This document shows positions 1 through 10,966 of a stretch of 64,000 bases of DNA, one piece after another. This stretch comes from Isoetes taiwanensis (taxonomy: Eukaryota > Streptophyta > Lycopodiopsida > Isoetales > Isoetaceae), in the NCBI GenBank assembly GCA_021234155.1, contig JAJEKV010000016.1, forward strand, positions 17,091,861 to 17,155,860, in the 5' to 3' direction. The notes under the pieces were generated by a model that saw only the letters and a list, made by a program, of their open reading frames with translations, had not been told where the DNA came from and made no database searches. The position numbers and the translations under genes are program-made. The stretch's first letter is position 1; each line of letters begins with the position of its first letter.

Positions 1-2
1 GG

Positions 3-211
3 GTGGATTACCCGGATGCCAAAACCCCGCCCCCGGCTGGCTTCGAGGGAAAACCCGTGGCAGCAATCAGCCTGCCAAACTGTCCCAACATATACAATGC
101 AGAAACACCTGTAACATATACAGTCATGGTCCCACCCGTACCTAATCGGGAAGTGGCACAAGGGGCGCCGGTGACTCAGGCAGTCCAAAGACTTCCAATG
201 CCTACCCCTGT
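3..211 (+). CDS. Proline-rich exon-like ORF, partial
   Basis: A 70-codon open frame reaches almost to the window edge, is rich in Pro, Val and Ala, and stops right at a good splice-donor match (GTAAGT at 212-217). It could be the end of an exon of a gene or of a retroelement polyprotein that begins to the left. I do not recognise the protein, and no domain motif is visible. It may equally be a chance ORF. Confidence 0.2.
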
Positions 212-215
212 GTAA

Positions 216-1801
216 GTACTCTTACCCCACCAGCAGGTTCATCAGCAAATGTCCCACCATGGGAGCCAGATTCGTCTCGGATACGTGATCTCCACCTACT
301 GGTGCAACTTCTGTGAGGTGAGAGACTCATTCCTCAATGGAAACCCGCTGATGGCAAGATCAGAGGCCTGCATTGCCTCTAACGCACTCCTGCCCGCCTC
401 GGAGGGTGGAAGATGGTGGGTACTCAGGCACTGGGCAAATAAATGAGTTTTGGCGCTTTTTCAGGCGCGCTCGAAACGCATAGGTAGAGTCACGGACCCC
501 CTGCTAACACGTGGCTGATGTTCCTTGTGGCGGTCACGTTTTGACTCGCCTAGAAGGGCGGATCCCAGAGTTTGCCGGCGAAATGCCGCTCTGTGGTAAT
601 TTCCGCAGTTGTCAGCCGATTCACCGGTGGTCCACCTCGCGACGATCAACAGGTTCCCACGCTCCAGTCTTAGTTTAACCATCGACTTACCCCTCCAATG
701 TGCCCTAAGCTACCGAGGGAGTAAGACAAATGCAGTAAATGCTATCAAAATCAAAGATGCCCGGAATGCGGTCAGGCCAACATTTGTCTGGCCGTAGCAC
801 AAGAAAACTCAGAAACGCTGGGAGAGCCATAAATAATTGGGGCCAGTATTCTTTCGGCAAAATATAATTGAAGGAATGTTAAGAGAAGAGTACCGGAGGA
901 AAATTCGCCTATAGGTATGCTTGTAAATGCTCGTGCGGCATCACTTTCTGCATTAGCCCAAAAAGATCTTGGTATAAGACCTTAGTGCACCGCTTTTGCT
1001 TTATGGAGCACCATAATTTGTGGGGCTGGCATTCATCTGTTAGACATTGAATCACCTAAAAGTATTCATACGAGAGTTAGTATCATGGCGCCACCATGGC
1101 GGCGCATAATGTTTTCAGCAAACCAGTACCCCACTTGCGCCAGCGCATTATTTCAAAATCACTCTCGGTCGCACAGCGGCGAATCAAGCCGCCGATCGCA
1201 TGTACCGTTATCAAGCATTTGTGTCCACGGGCCGCATGTAGTTACGATCTCAAGAATTAAAGTAAAACGGGGTAACCGATACCGAACCCGTCTGCAAAAC
1301 GTTACACAAAGGATAACGTCAATGCCTGAACGCCACGCGCTTGGCAGCTGGCAATATTATATATCGCGTGTACTCCAATCGGCTAGAGTAGAATAGCCAG
1401 ATCGAGCAATGTTAACATGCTAAATATTTTATGGCCAGTAGCTGGCGACGAAGCCCGTCATGACTTCTGCAAATGAGATGGACGCTGGTATAAAATCCGC
1501 TTGAGGAGAGAGGTTGCGTAAAGTTTGTGAGTCGATAGTATCGGTGGTATATCACAGCCATGCTGGCCCCGCCATAAGCGAGATAAATACAAAGCCCCAC
1601 ATTCAAGCACTTGATTTTAAATCTTATTTCGCCATCGTTCTAATATTAGGTTCATATTTTAAGGCGGTAGATTCACACCGTTCTTTATTAGTCTTGATTG
1701 TAAATTGCTTAAACTCAGGATTTCTGAAGCTCCATGGTCTTTCAAGGCCCAAAAGTGAGCTTGACTAATACATTTACATTACATTACATATTTTAAAACA
1801 A
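216..1801. other. No recognisable feature
   Basis: About 1.6 kb with balanced base composition and only short, unrelated ORFs on both strands. I see no repeat structure, splice-bounded exon or transposon motif. It precedes the copia remnant directly and may be another insertion or decayed 5' part of that element. Confidence 0.4.
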
Positions 1802-1985
1802 AGTTTGGGAAATGGCAGTCTAGGCAGACTAAAACAATTCTTAGGAATTGAAGTATGGAGGGATCTGAGAAAAGGGGTTATTTCATTAAAAAGTAAGCAT
1901 GTTGATAACATGCTAAGGAGATTCAATTTGAGAAAGGCTAAAAGCGGCTAAAACACCTATTGTACCCAGTCATTAAGTTGGTCAT
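1802..1985 (+). pseudogene. Ty1/copia reverse transcriptase fragment (5' piece)
   Basis: The translation contains LKQFLGIEVWRDLRKGVISL followed by KHVDNMLRRFN and AKTPIVPS. This is the C-terminal part of the copia RT domain: the 'FLGIEV ... G I L S Q ... Y ... L L ... F N M ... TP' block that follows the YVDD motif. The reading frame shifts near 1945. The RT is then interrupted by unrelated sequence and resumes at 3726 with the next expected block, so this is one half of a split element. No YVDD motif is present here, so the piece is inactive. Confidence 0.82.
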
Positions 1986-3725
1986 CGTAATGCCGAGGTT
2001 GAAAAGGTTATTGAAGGGCTATTACGTGTGGCCTCCACATGAACATATGAATCTTTGATCGCGATACATACACGGGATCTTTCCTCCATGGCGACCCACT
2101 TTTCGCCAGAGAGAGGCCCTCCATACTATTTGGGCCATCTATAATATGATGCGAGAAAGAAGGACACCGAAAAGTCATTAGGCCACGCCCTTCAATGGGG
2201 CTCCTACGCGGGCGTGAATACAAAAGGAATTAGCACCAAGCATAAATCGCGTTTATAAATAACCACCACAAAGGGTGGCATATCCATCAAATACCAGCGG
2301 CAAAGAATATGCATCTAAACCTAAAAAGAAAACACCCCAAACCCATGGTTCTACCGGTTCGGACTCAAATTGAGGATCGTGATGGCTAGGCCTCAAGAGA
2401 TCGGCCAGACGAATCTTGACATGGCGTTGGCTGGCATAAATTTGGCTGGGTTGTCCACTCCATCCCCCCCCTATGCACGCACGGATGGGTCAATTCACGC
2501 TATGGGCGTCGCTATAACCTTAAGAGCCGGAGGGCGAGGCGGGCATCACCACCTGACACCTACTCCGGGGTTCATGAGCCCCGGTCCGGATGAGGCGTGA
2601 AGCCGCCCTTCCGTAATCATGCCAGTAATTCCATGGGCGAAGTTAGAGAAGCGATCAGCGCACTCTCTCGCGATCCGCATCTGAATTTCTTAATACTCAC
2701 CCTTAAATCTAATTAAAAGCGTAAGGTAGCCCCATGGTCACAATCTCTTCCACCCGTGAGTGTCGCACTCCATACCCGCCTCACGACCCTGCCATCGCCC
2801 AGCTCGCTATAAGTAGAGTCGAGGCCTTTTATGTTGGTGCAAGCCCCCCTCCACTTCACCTTTGTGTTCCTTGGCCAGTGCTAAGCGATACCATAACATC
2901 TATGACGGGTGGGCTCTTGTGCCGCGAGCCGCAACTAATGGGAATCTGGGATCTACCTAGGAATCCTACTATCATGGCTGGGGTCTCTACCACTTAATTC
3001 CCCATTTTCGGTAATACTATGCAAAGAACTATCAATCCATCCTTTAAGAACAAACGGTGATCAGAATATAAAGAGAACTTACCTTTACAATCAAGGGTTA
3101 GTTCCTACAAGTAAAAACACTGAGAGAATGCGAGAAATACACACTACAAGTGCCCAGCAAGCCAATACCCTAGAATTCCCAAGCTATACTAGCCACCCAC
3201 CGGTTCCTTCCTGACCCGCTGTCATTTGGTGCTTCCATCTTCCTTGGATTTGGTGCTCGCCTACAGTACACAGTGGCAAGTTTTGGCAAAGGTGGCGCTC
3301 AGCTCGAAGGCTCGGCTCCTCAAAGGTGACGCCGCCTCCTCTTGGTCGATTTATTTGCTGGTGCCTCTTGTTCCGCTCCTCCTCCTCCTCCATCTCCACT
3401 TGCTCCTAATTTCATTGGGGCAAATGGGGGTGCAAAACTAATTTGGGTCCCAAGTTAGTAACTCTCCCTTGCCCAATCGATTTGGGCCAGGTGGCAGCTC
3501 CGGGTTGGCTAATATTAACTAATTTGGTATTTTAGGCCCTTTTAATATTAGATTAAGCCCTAAATTCGAATTAGGGTTTAAGGTTAGGTTTCCACCTTTA
3601 TAATTTAATTATTAACATAGCTAACCTTAGCTTATGAATAATTAATGTGCCATTAATTATTCATAGTGACGTGTCACGTATTTATACTTAAAAAGGCGTA
3701 TAAATATGTGGAACATCACATTACA
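1986..3725. other. 1.7-kb insertion splitting the copia RT
   Basis: The copia RT reading stops near 1985 and continues in register near 3726, so these ~1.74 kb are inserted. The content has no protein I recognise. The last ~300 bp are AT-rich with decayed plant intergenic character. I could not define terminal inverted repeats or a target duplication by eye, so the element type is unknown. Confidence 0.5.
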
Positions 3726-4200
3726 TATAGAGAGCTAATAGGATGCTTGAAAATACTATCTATCTATCTATCTGTCTAACAATACACGTCCTGATATAAG
3801 CTATGCAATAAATGTGTTGAGTAGGTATTGCAATATCCTACTAGAAAGCATTGGAAAGCAGGAAAACATGTATTGAAATACCTTAAAGGAACAAAACATC
3901 ATGGCATCACATTTAACTCAAAAGATCTAACATTGACAGGGTTCAGTGATGCAGATTAGGCTGGAGATCTTACAACAATAAAGTCAACATCTGGATATGT
4001 TTTTTTTCTTGGAGGAGGAGCTGTTATTTGGAGAAACAAAAAACAAAATTCAATTACAATATCCTCTGCTAAAGCAGAATATATGTCCATTCATTGCTTG
4101 CAAAAAGAAATTGTCCGGGCTAAGAAGACCGCTTTCAAGAACTTGGGTTTAAAACAAGGTGAGCCAACATTAATTTACACTAACAAAGCGACAAGGTTGT
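3726..4200 (+). pseudogene. Ty1/copia RT end and RNase H domain
   Basis: The reading begins YRELIGCL, then after a small (CTAT)n expansion (about 3756-3775) gives NNTRPDISYAINVLSRYCN, HWKAGKHVLKYLKGTKHHGI, GFSDAD, STSGYVFFLGGGAVIW and SSAKAEYMS. These are the canonical copia markers 'TRPDI.YAV..LSR', 'H W.A .K.VLRYLKGT', 'SDADWA', 'S T S GY', 'SSAEAEY'. The Trp after SDAD is a stop codon, and there are at least two frameshifts. The frame fades at about 4200, where DNA-transposon-related sequence begins. The missing C-terminal RNase H part reappears at 9858. Confidence 0.88.
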
Positions 4201-4280
4201 ATTGCAATTGTTAACCACGTGGCCTTTGAAATTCACCCATCCATTACATGCGTGGATAGGCTTTTTCGTGATCCACTAAA

Positions 4281-4302
4281 AACAAAGTTTAAAATGAAAC
4301 GC
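4281..4302 (+). repeat. Left TIR of copy A
   Basis: Begins AACAAAG and is shared with 16275-16296 and 59471-59492 in the same orientation. In all three places the similarity runs on for more than 150 bp (ACTTATTTGCT, CTTCAAAAGG, GATTCC, GGTACC/GGCACCATTTTTG-type blocks). Confidence 0.8.
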
Positions 4303-4883
4303 GACTTATTTGCTGCAAGAACGCGACTTCAAAAGGGATCTTTGAAAGATTCCTAAAATTCCCTTAAAATGCCCTTTTCTTGGTATATTTGCACAAGTGT
4401 GACAATTTGAATATTTTAGGCACCATTTTTGGAGGGGAATTTGAACTCGGCTTTCATTCAAAATTGTTTGGTACCATTTTTTTGCCTCCCAGTTTGGTTT
4501 TGAGAAATAGTAATATTTTTAAGGACAAAACAAAATAGACATTGAAAAAAAACAACAAAAACTAAGAGTGCCCAAAACGTGTTTAGTTCAAAAGTTTATG
4601 AATTCACTACAAAATTATGAACAAAATTGCAAAAATGCAACACATTTTGATATTGCCTCAATGAAGCAAATGTTGTCACCTTAAAGTATGCCTCACACCG
4701 AAGTTGAAGTTGAAGATGCTTGGCTTTTGCTTTATACACTTGCTCTTATTTGCTCCTCCAAATTGCTATAGACTAGATACCTCAGATATGGCGGGCTTAA
4801 TGTATCAATCCAATCTGGACTTTTAAACTTTGTAATTTATTTGTTCTCTGTAGTCCTTAGTTTCTTCCAAATAAATTTCAAGA

Positions 4884-5125
4884 TGGTATAAATTTATACC
4901 TCAATAGATAGTAATATGTGGACATAGTATGCTAGAGAGAGTTTGCAGAGTATAAATTTATACCGCTAAGAAGACTTGAGCTTTTATAGATTTATACAAC
5001 AAAAGAACTTCGAAGCGGTATAAATTTATACGTGACAAAAGGAGACCCAAGCGGTATAAATTTATACCGCCAAGAGGATTAGCGGTATAAATTTATACCG
5101 CTTTTTCTCGGTATAAATTTATACC
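4884..5125. repeat. Palindrome array (7 units) in copy A
   Basis: Seven full or degenerate copies of the self-complementary sequence GGTATAAATTTATACC, several extended to GCGGTATAAATTTATACCGC, spaced about 25-65 bp apart. Spacers are unrelated. The same sequence forms arrays at 16893 and 63010, always linked to the same TIR. Such subterminal repeats are typical transposase-binding regions, but that role is inferred. Confidence 0.85.
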
Positions 5126-5130
5126 AAAGA

Positions 5131-6030
5131 TATCTATCTACTCTATATATGTTCTTATGTTTGTCGCCTTATCCGACCATTCCCATTCGATCCGGACGCT
5201 CACGTGGGCTTTGGGACGTATCCCACGCCCGCATGGCCTCGGAGTTTACATATAATATGTGTACCGTGGTCCCACGGGTCCGTATTGATTCGGATCCCCA
5301 TCCCCGGTCCAAGATCCGACGCTCACGCGGGTTTGGGGACACATCGCACGGTCCACGTGGCTTTGGGAATTATATGTAATAGATCCTACGGCTCATATTG
5401 CTTTTATATGGTGAGATCTTGATCGTTGATCGAGTTTAAGATCCTAAGGCTCATATTGAATGCTCGTTCCTTAAGGAAAGGCTTTTAAAAATTTTTATGT
5501 TATTGGGGGGATTCAACCTAGTCCTCAACCCCCAAACCCCCACTCTAACCACTAGATCAAGCATTAATTCAATGAAAAATTTATGTTTCAAATATACTTA
5601 AGGGTAATGTTGTAATTAAGATAAAATAGACTATAATATTCTAGGATGTTTTGAAAGTTTCAAAATGTTCCAGAAAGTTCTAAAATGTTCTAGAAATTTC
5701 TAGAATGTAAGGGAATCCAGGAGAATTAAAGGGAATATAAGGACATGCTAAAACTGGAACAATGCGCCGTAGGACGGATTAATTTTCTTGTATATATATG
5801 TATATTATATAAATATATAATATATATATATAACATATATATTTATATATATAATATATATATAACATATATATTTATATATATATATATATATAAAAAA
5901 AAAGAAGTCTTTATATAACATATAAATCTATACTGAGAGACTTCCTGCGGTATAAATTTATACCGTTTTTTTTTTATATATACAAATATGTGAACGTATA
6001 TATATTAAATATATATATATATATATTAAG
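5131..6030. repeat. 920-bp duplication, copy 1
   Basis: Starts with TATCTATCTACTCTATATATG and recurs at an offset of 920 bp. It contains a GC-richer part with CACGTGG motifs, a tRNA-like SINE unit on the minus strand, runs of CTAGAA/TTCTAGAA, an (AT)n tract at 5769-5895, and one palindrome (about 5948-5966). Confidence 0.85.
5503..5575 (-). repeat. tRNA-like SINE promoter region, copy 1
   Basis: Read on the minus strand it has an A-box-like TAGTGGTTAGAGTGG and, ~35 bp on, a B-box position. The B box is damaged here (a base pair of GGTTCGAATCC is missing) while the 6419 copy is intact. Downstream sequence does not fold as a true tRNA. Confidence 0.5.
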
Positions 6031-6050
6031 ATGTATATAAATATATATCT

Positions 6051-6937
6051 ATCTATCTACTCTATATATGTTCTTATGTTTGTCGCGCTTATCCGACCGT
6101 CCATTCGAGATCCGACGGCTCACGTGGCTTTGGGACGTATCCTACGGCCCAGATGGCCTGGGAGTTTACATATAATATGTGTACCGTGGTCCTACGGTCC
6201 AGATTGATCTGATCCTGACCGTCGGTCCAAGATCCACGGCCACGGGCCGTGGGGACACATCGTCACGGTCAAGGGGCTTTGGGAATTATATGTAATAGAT
6301 CCTACGGCTCATATTGCTTTTATATGGTGAGATCTTGATCGTTGATCGAGTCTAAGATCCTAAGGCTCATATTGAATGCTCGTTCCTTAAGGAAAGGCTT
6401 TTAAAAATTTTTATGTTATTGGGGGGATTCGAACCCTAGTCCTCAACCCTCCAAACCCCCCACTCTAACCACTAGATCAAGCATTAATTCTATGAAAAAT
6501 TTATGTTTCAAATATACTTAAGGGTAATGTTGTAATTAAGATAAAATAGACTATAATATTCTAGGATGTTTTGAAAGTTTCAAAATGTTCCAGAAAGTTC
6601 TAAAATGTTCTAGAAATTTCTAGAATGTAAGGGAATCCAGGAGAATTAAAGGGAATATAAGGACATGCTAAAACTGGAACAATGCGCCGTAGGACGGATT
6701 AATTTTCCTGTATATATATGTATATTATATAAATATATAATATATATATAACATATATATTTATATATATAATATATATATAACATATATATTTATATAT
6801 ATATATCCGAAAAAAAAAAGAAGTCTTGCGGTATAAATCTATACCGAGAGACTTTCTGCGGTATAAATTTATACCGTTTTTTTTTTATATATACAAATAT
6901 GTGAACGTATATATATTAAATATATATATATTAACAA
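6051..6937. repeat. 920-bp duplication, copy 2
   Basis: Tandem partner of the preceding unit. It matches closely except for small insertions and deletions, mainly in short GC-rich words and in the AT tract. It carries palindromes at about 6829 and 6857. The GC-rich portion in particular differs by scattered 1-3 base gaps. Confidence 0.85.
6419..6495 (-). repeat. tRNA-like SINE promoter region, copy 2
   Basis: The minus strand reads CTAGTGGTTAGAGTGG (A-box-like) and then AGGGTTCGAATCCCCCC (B box), with spacing typical of a tRNA gene or tRNA-derived SINE. No anticodon arm or acceptor stem pairing is convincing, so I call it SINE-derived and not a functional tRNA. Confidence 0.6.
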
Positions 6938-7494
6938 CCAACATATAAAAATTAAATCCCCCAACACATAACAACCATTGACATTAACAACCAACACATA
7001 ACTACCATTGACATTAATTAACATAACCATTGGGTCCAACACATTTAAATTAAAATCCCCCTTAAACCCCCTTTGGTTTGGGTGCATATTCACACGGGGG
7101 GTGACTCCGGGCAACGAGAGCTGTTGGATAGGCATATTCACCCCTTATTCCTTAATCTATACCGTATGTAAAGTTCCTCGTTTGTGGGGTATGCAAGTAC
7201 AAAATTTGCTATAATCAGATAATAAGATTCTCGCAAAAATACTATAAGATTTCAAGCTTAATACTATATGGTGTTGATTTCATACGTGCAAAAATACAAT
7301 TATGAGGGCTCTCGCTTCCTACGCCACCCCTGCGGTGAATATGCACCCAAACCAAAGGGGGTTAAGGGGATTTTAATTTAAATGTGTTGGACCCAATGGT
7401 TATGTTAATTAATGTCAATGGTAGTTATGTGTTGGTTGTTAATGTCAATGGTTGTTATGTGTTGGGGATTTAATTTTTATATGTTGGATGTTAA
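6931..7494. mobile_element. 564-bp foldback/MITE-like element
   Basis: The first ~165 bp (from TTAACAACCAACATATAAAA) recur as a nearly perfect reverse complement at the right end (to ATGTTGGATGTTAA), leaving a ~240-bp loop with no ORF of note. Each arm has an internal direct repeat (ACATAAC..CCATTGACATTAA). Both ends finish in TTAA, which could be the target duplication. It sits at the right boundary of the 920-bp duplication. Confidence 0.8.
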
Positions 7495-7499
7495 TGGTT

Positions 7500-9771
7500 T
7501 GTGTTGCAAAAAAATTTTTTGGCCTTCGGCCTTAGGGACGCCCCAGGACAAAAATTTTAGAATTCAAACCAAAAAAAACTAGAATTCATTTGAGGCTTTC
7601 ATCACCGGTAGCTTTTGAATTTGATCACAATAAAACAAATAGAACATAAGTAAAAGTTACCATAAAGATAGAGCAGATTGATCCCATTATTCTGGAAAGT
7701 CATAAAGTTTACAACACAAAGAAAACCCTCTCATATTATGCTACATATTGTTACTTCCGCTACAACTATTTCTCTTTCACAATGACACCATTGTTTATCA
7801 ATCCATATGATTTTGATGCTCCATCTCTAGCTTAAAGGTAATGCATGATTCACCTTACTGCCTTGATTAAAGTTCCAAACCTACAATATAAATGTATTCT
7901 TGTGGCCACCGCTTTGACCGATTCAAGTGACATGGAAAAAGGGCGGAATAATCCATCGTTGTGTGCATAAGAACTGCTTGTTGATTGAAGCTAAAGGTCG
8001 GCCGCTATGAACAATCCCAGCCGAAATATCCAAGAGTTGAAAGCAAACAGAGGTCCTAAACTTGAATCTCGCAAAGAAATCATAGGGAAGGAAATAAAAG
8101 GGGTTTTGCAAAGACTACATTGTAGAATCAAGAAACCAATACCTTGTAAAAAAAACATTATGCTAACTCAAGAAACATTAAAAACAAATACCTTTGTAAG
8201 TGTGAGCAAAAATCCATCTCGTGGTAGTAAAATCCACTCCCGCAATAAGAATCCAAGAGGGCAAGTACACATGCACACACATGCACACATGCACATGCAC
8301 TTGCACTTGCACATGCATATGAACATGCACATACGCACACATGCACATGCATGTGCACATGCACACACATGCACATGCATGTGCACATGCACATGCACAC
8401 ACTTGCATAGTGTTCATGCACAAACACATGCAGAGAAAGACAACAACCCTCGGATTTTCCAACCAACGAAAATCAATCTACCCATAAAGGGTGCACTCTA
8501 GAAATACTATTTAGTACACCTCAACTAATACAACAACGAAATCATAGAAAACCATATGAAAAGCGTATAAAAATCTAAAAGTAACCCTCATTATTATGCT
8601 TACATATTAAGATGTATATAAATATATATATATATATACATAAAATATGTAGTCCAGAGTATAAGTTTATATCGCAAAAAATCTTGTGGGGTCTTTCTTG
8701 CTCCCCAAAGGTTTTTGCAACTTAATATTGTTGAAATAACACACTTAAGGGATAATTTTATGCAGCTTTTCTTAGTTTTTAGTTCAAAAAGTTCTAAAAT
8801 AGTTCTAAATTCTCCGACCTTGTAATGCAATGTTAGAGCATAAATTAGTCAATCCCCGAAAGTTATTTTTTACTTTTTTTCTACACACATGCTAACTTCA
8901 CTTTTAGGCAAACAAAACTGCTACTAAAGGCAAAGGACCCCAAAATGTTATGGAGACACATGTGTTCAACGAGAAGGAAACCACGTGAGTTTGTCCATAG
9001 GGGCGCAGGAGTAGCAACCCCAAAAAGTTTACCTATTTCTTTGCAAACGACAAAAAAGCAAGATAGACAAATACTTCTGTGGAGAAATGTGCGGTGGACG
9101 CTTCACTACATGATGATGGAATTGTGTCAAGACTCTCAACATTGACAAGGAGCTTGACTATCTTTTCAACATCACTATATTGTGGATTGGTATTGTGCAA
9201 GCCAAAGACATGATAAATACATCTCCAGAACAACAAAAAAGGCCATGTAATCACTGAGCTTCACTACTTCAACTTCGCTTCCTAGATAAATTTATACTGC
9301 ATCGCCGGGGGTTGGAACTTCAACTAACCAACGATGATTTCATGGATGTATTACCATTTGTAATACCATATGATGCAAAACAATAATTTTTCATTCAAGC
9401 AGCTTTGTTCAACTGCTCCCAATGTCTTTAAGGTCAATTAGGATGTTTAGCCAAAATGGTTGTGAAATAACAAATTTTTTCTTCTATAATGACCAATATA
9501 AATCTTCTAAGGGATAAGATACAAAAGCGCCTAATTTTATCATATGAGTTTGCCCCATAATAAATCTTTTGGCTTTTCGTAGTGGTCCTTTTCCCCAAAA
9601 TGAGATATTTTTCTTTGTTGTTCTTCTCCTTAATGTTAAGTCTTCCTAAAATGTCTTTTTCATAAGCAGCTTTATAAATCTTTAGACACAAGATAGTAAA
9701 AGAGTCCTTTTTTAGGGTATTTTAGAATTTTGTAAATTTTTAGAAGGAATTTTCAAACGACTTTTAAATAA
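7500..9771. other. Rest of copy A interior, no gene found
   Basis: AT-rich, with short ORFs only. Two degenerate TATAAATTTATA-type palindromes lie near 8650 and 9287. A CA/TG-rich microsatellite at 8265-8405 produces misleading ORFs on both strands. Confidence 0.5.
8265..8405. repeat. (ACATGC)n-type microsatellite
   Basis: Imperfect alternation of GCACAT, ACACAC and GCATGT words over ~140 bp. It is purine-pyrimidine alternating sequence. Confidence 0.9.
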
Positions 9772-9772
9772 G

Positions 9773-9794
9773 GCGTTTCATTTTAAACCTTGTT
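9773..9794 (-). repeat. Right TIR of copy A
   Basis: Reverse complement of the 4281 TIR with one substitution, followed by TAAA. Confidence 0.8.
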
Positions 9795-9857
9795 TAAAGC
9801 CATTTATGTCACAGAGAAGGTATGACAAGCAAAGACTCCTGGAGATAGTGAACAAAG

Positions 9858-10133
9858 ATGATCGAAAAATCCGTATGTGTGCCAAATCAACTCGTGGCAA
9901 AGCATGAGAGAACTAAGCATATAGAAATTGATGTACACTTTATTAGAGACATAGCAGAAAAGGGATATATTCGAATGTGTTATATCAGCACAGATTTGCA
10001 GACTGCAGACATATTCACAAAGGCATTGGTGGAAAGAAAATTTACAAAATTCAGAGATAATCTTAATGTATTTAAACTGTGTGCCGAGGAGGAGATGTTA
10101 AATGTGAAGCATCACACGCTTTTAAATCGATAG
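9858..10133 (+). pseudogene. Ty1/copia RNase H C-terminus
   Basis: The open frame reads VCVPNQLVAKHERTKHIEID, HFIRD, GYIRMCYISTDLQTADIFTK and ALVERKF. This is the C-terminal RNase H signature of copia polyproteins ('N.v.H.RTKHIei.yHFIRe ... t..Q.ADi.TK.L'). It completes the element whose RT and RNase H start lie at 1802 and 3726. A purine-rich tract GAGGAGGAGA (10086-10095) follows, as expected for the polypurine tract before a 3' LTR. Confidence 0.9.
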
Positions 10134-10771
10134 TTCATTATACGTGCCTTATAGGCAATGTGTGTGATCATTGATAATCTCACAGGCACACGTTGGTGAT
10201 CATTGCTATTATACAAAAATTATAACCTAAGGGTTATCATGATGAAAGTGCAAAGCCTATTGTTAGTGGTTCATACCATTGTGCAAAAGATATAACCTAA
10301 GGGTTATTATTTTAAAAAAGTTAAGTCAGTGGTTAATGGTTGAGGCAGTTAATGATTATTATCACATGTTGATAAGGTTTGAACTTGAAAATAGATCAGC
10401 GGGTTCAATAGAATGAAGGCAACTGTGATAGGAAAACATAGCAGTTCCCAACTATATGGAAACATGAAGCCATCGCTTATCCCAAGAGGTCGAGATCAGG
10501 TCTAAACGGGCCGGATCCGATCCTATAAAGACAAGGAGTAATCTACTAGAGAAGTGCATAAAGAAGGTGATTGAGTTCGGCTTCAAATATAACCATTGTG
10601 CACTCGAATATTTGTAATGTTAGTTATTCAATTTCGCCTCAATGAGCATTATCTTCAAAGATAGCTTATTATTTGAATAACCAAGGTCTATACTAGAAGT
10701 TGAAATTTGAAATAAAGACTAAGTTCTTGTGCTTGTTGTCTTGATCTAATCATTAGTACCTAATTCCAACA
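10096..10771 (+). mobile_element. 3' LTR of the copia element
   Basis: Starts TGTTAAATG directly after the polypurine tract and ends TTCCAACA, giving the TG...CA ends (TGTT/AACA) of a copia LTR and a length of 676 bp. No 5' LTR is seen in the window, so the pair cannot be used to date the insertion. Confidence 0.65.
10524..10530 (+). promoter_or_regulatory. Candidate LTR TATA box
   Basis: TATAAAG lies in the expected part of the LTR, ~430 bp from its start, and is followed by AT-rich R/U5-like sequence. Confidence 0.35.
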
Positions 10772-10966
10772 CACTTCCTCTTCCTATCTTAAAATCCTTG
10801 TCTTTCCAACACGTGAATAACCTGTATCCTTCCCTCCTCTAGTAATCTCTTGACATTGTGCTCGCATGTTTCCACCGCATATATTATGTCGTAGTTATGA
10901 GCCTCCTCGAAGTCTTTCCCCATCATCCCACGGATACCCCTGCGGCAGTTCCAAAGCACTATATGG
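10772..10966. other. Spacer, nothing seen
   Basis: Short spacer between the LTR and the ORF remnant on the minus strand. Confidence 0.4.

Larger units (their letters stand above)
4281..9794. mobile_element. Non-autonomous TIR DNA transposon, copy A
   Basis: A 22-bp inverted repeat starting AACAAAGTTTAAAATGAAAC (4281-4302) recurs as its reverse complement at 9773-9794 with one mismatch, and TAAA flanks both sides (4277-4280 and 9795-9798) as a candidate 4-bp target duplication. Weaker similarity continues inward for ~80 bp at both ends. The 5.5-kb interior has no transposase. It holds an array of GGTATAAATTTATACC palindromes about 600 bp from the left end, a 920-bp duplication, and a nested foldback element. 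It lies between the two RNase H parts of a copia element. About 80 bp on the left and 60 bp on the right between TIR and copia coding are unexplained, so an earlier insertion may have been the true target. Confidence 0.75.

Noticed and set aside
461-1768. Several 60-100 codon ORFs on both strands
   Set aside because: Lengths expected by chance at this base composition, no motifs or splice-bounded structure.
8007-8501. 164-codon ORF with a His/Met/Cys-rich middle
   Set aside because: Runs through a CA/TG microsatellite with no motif on either side.
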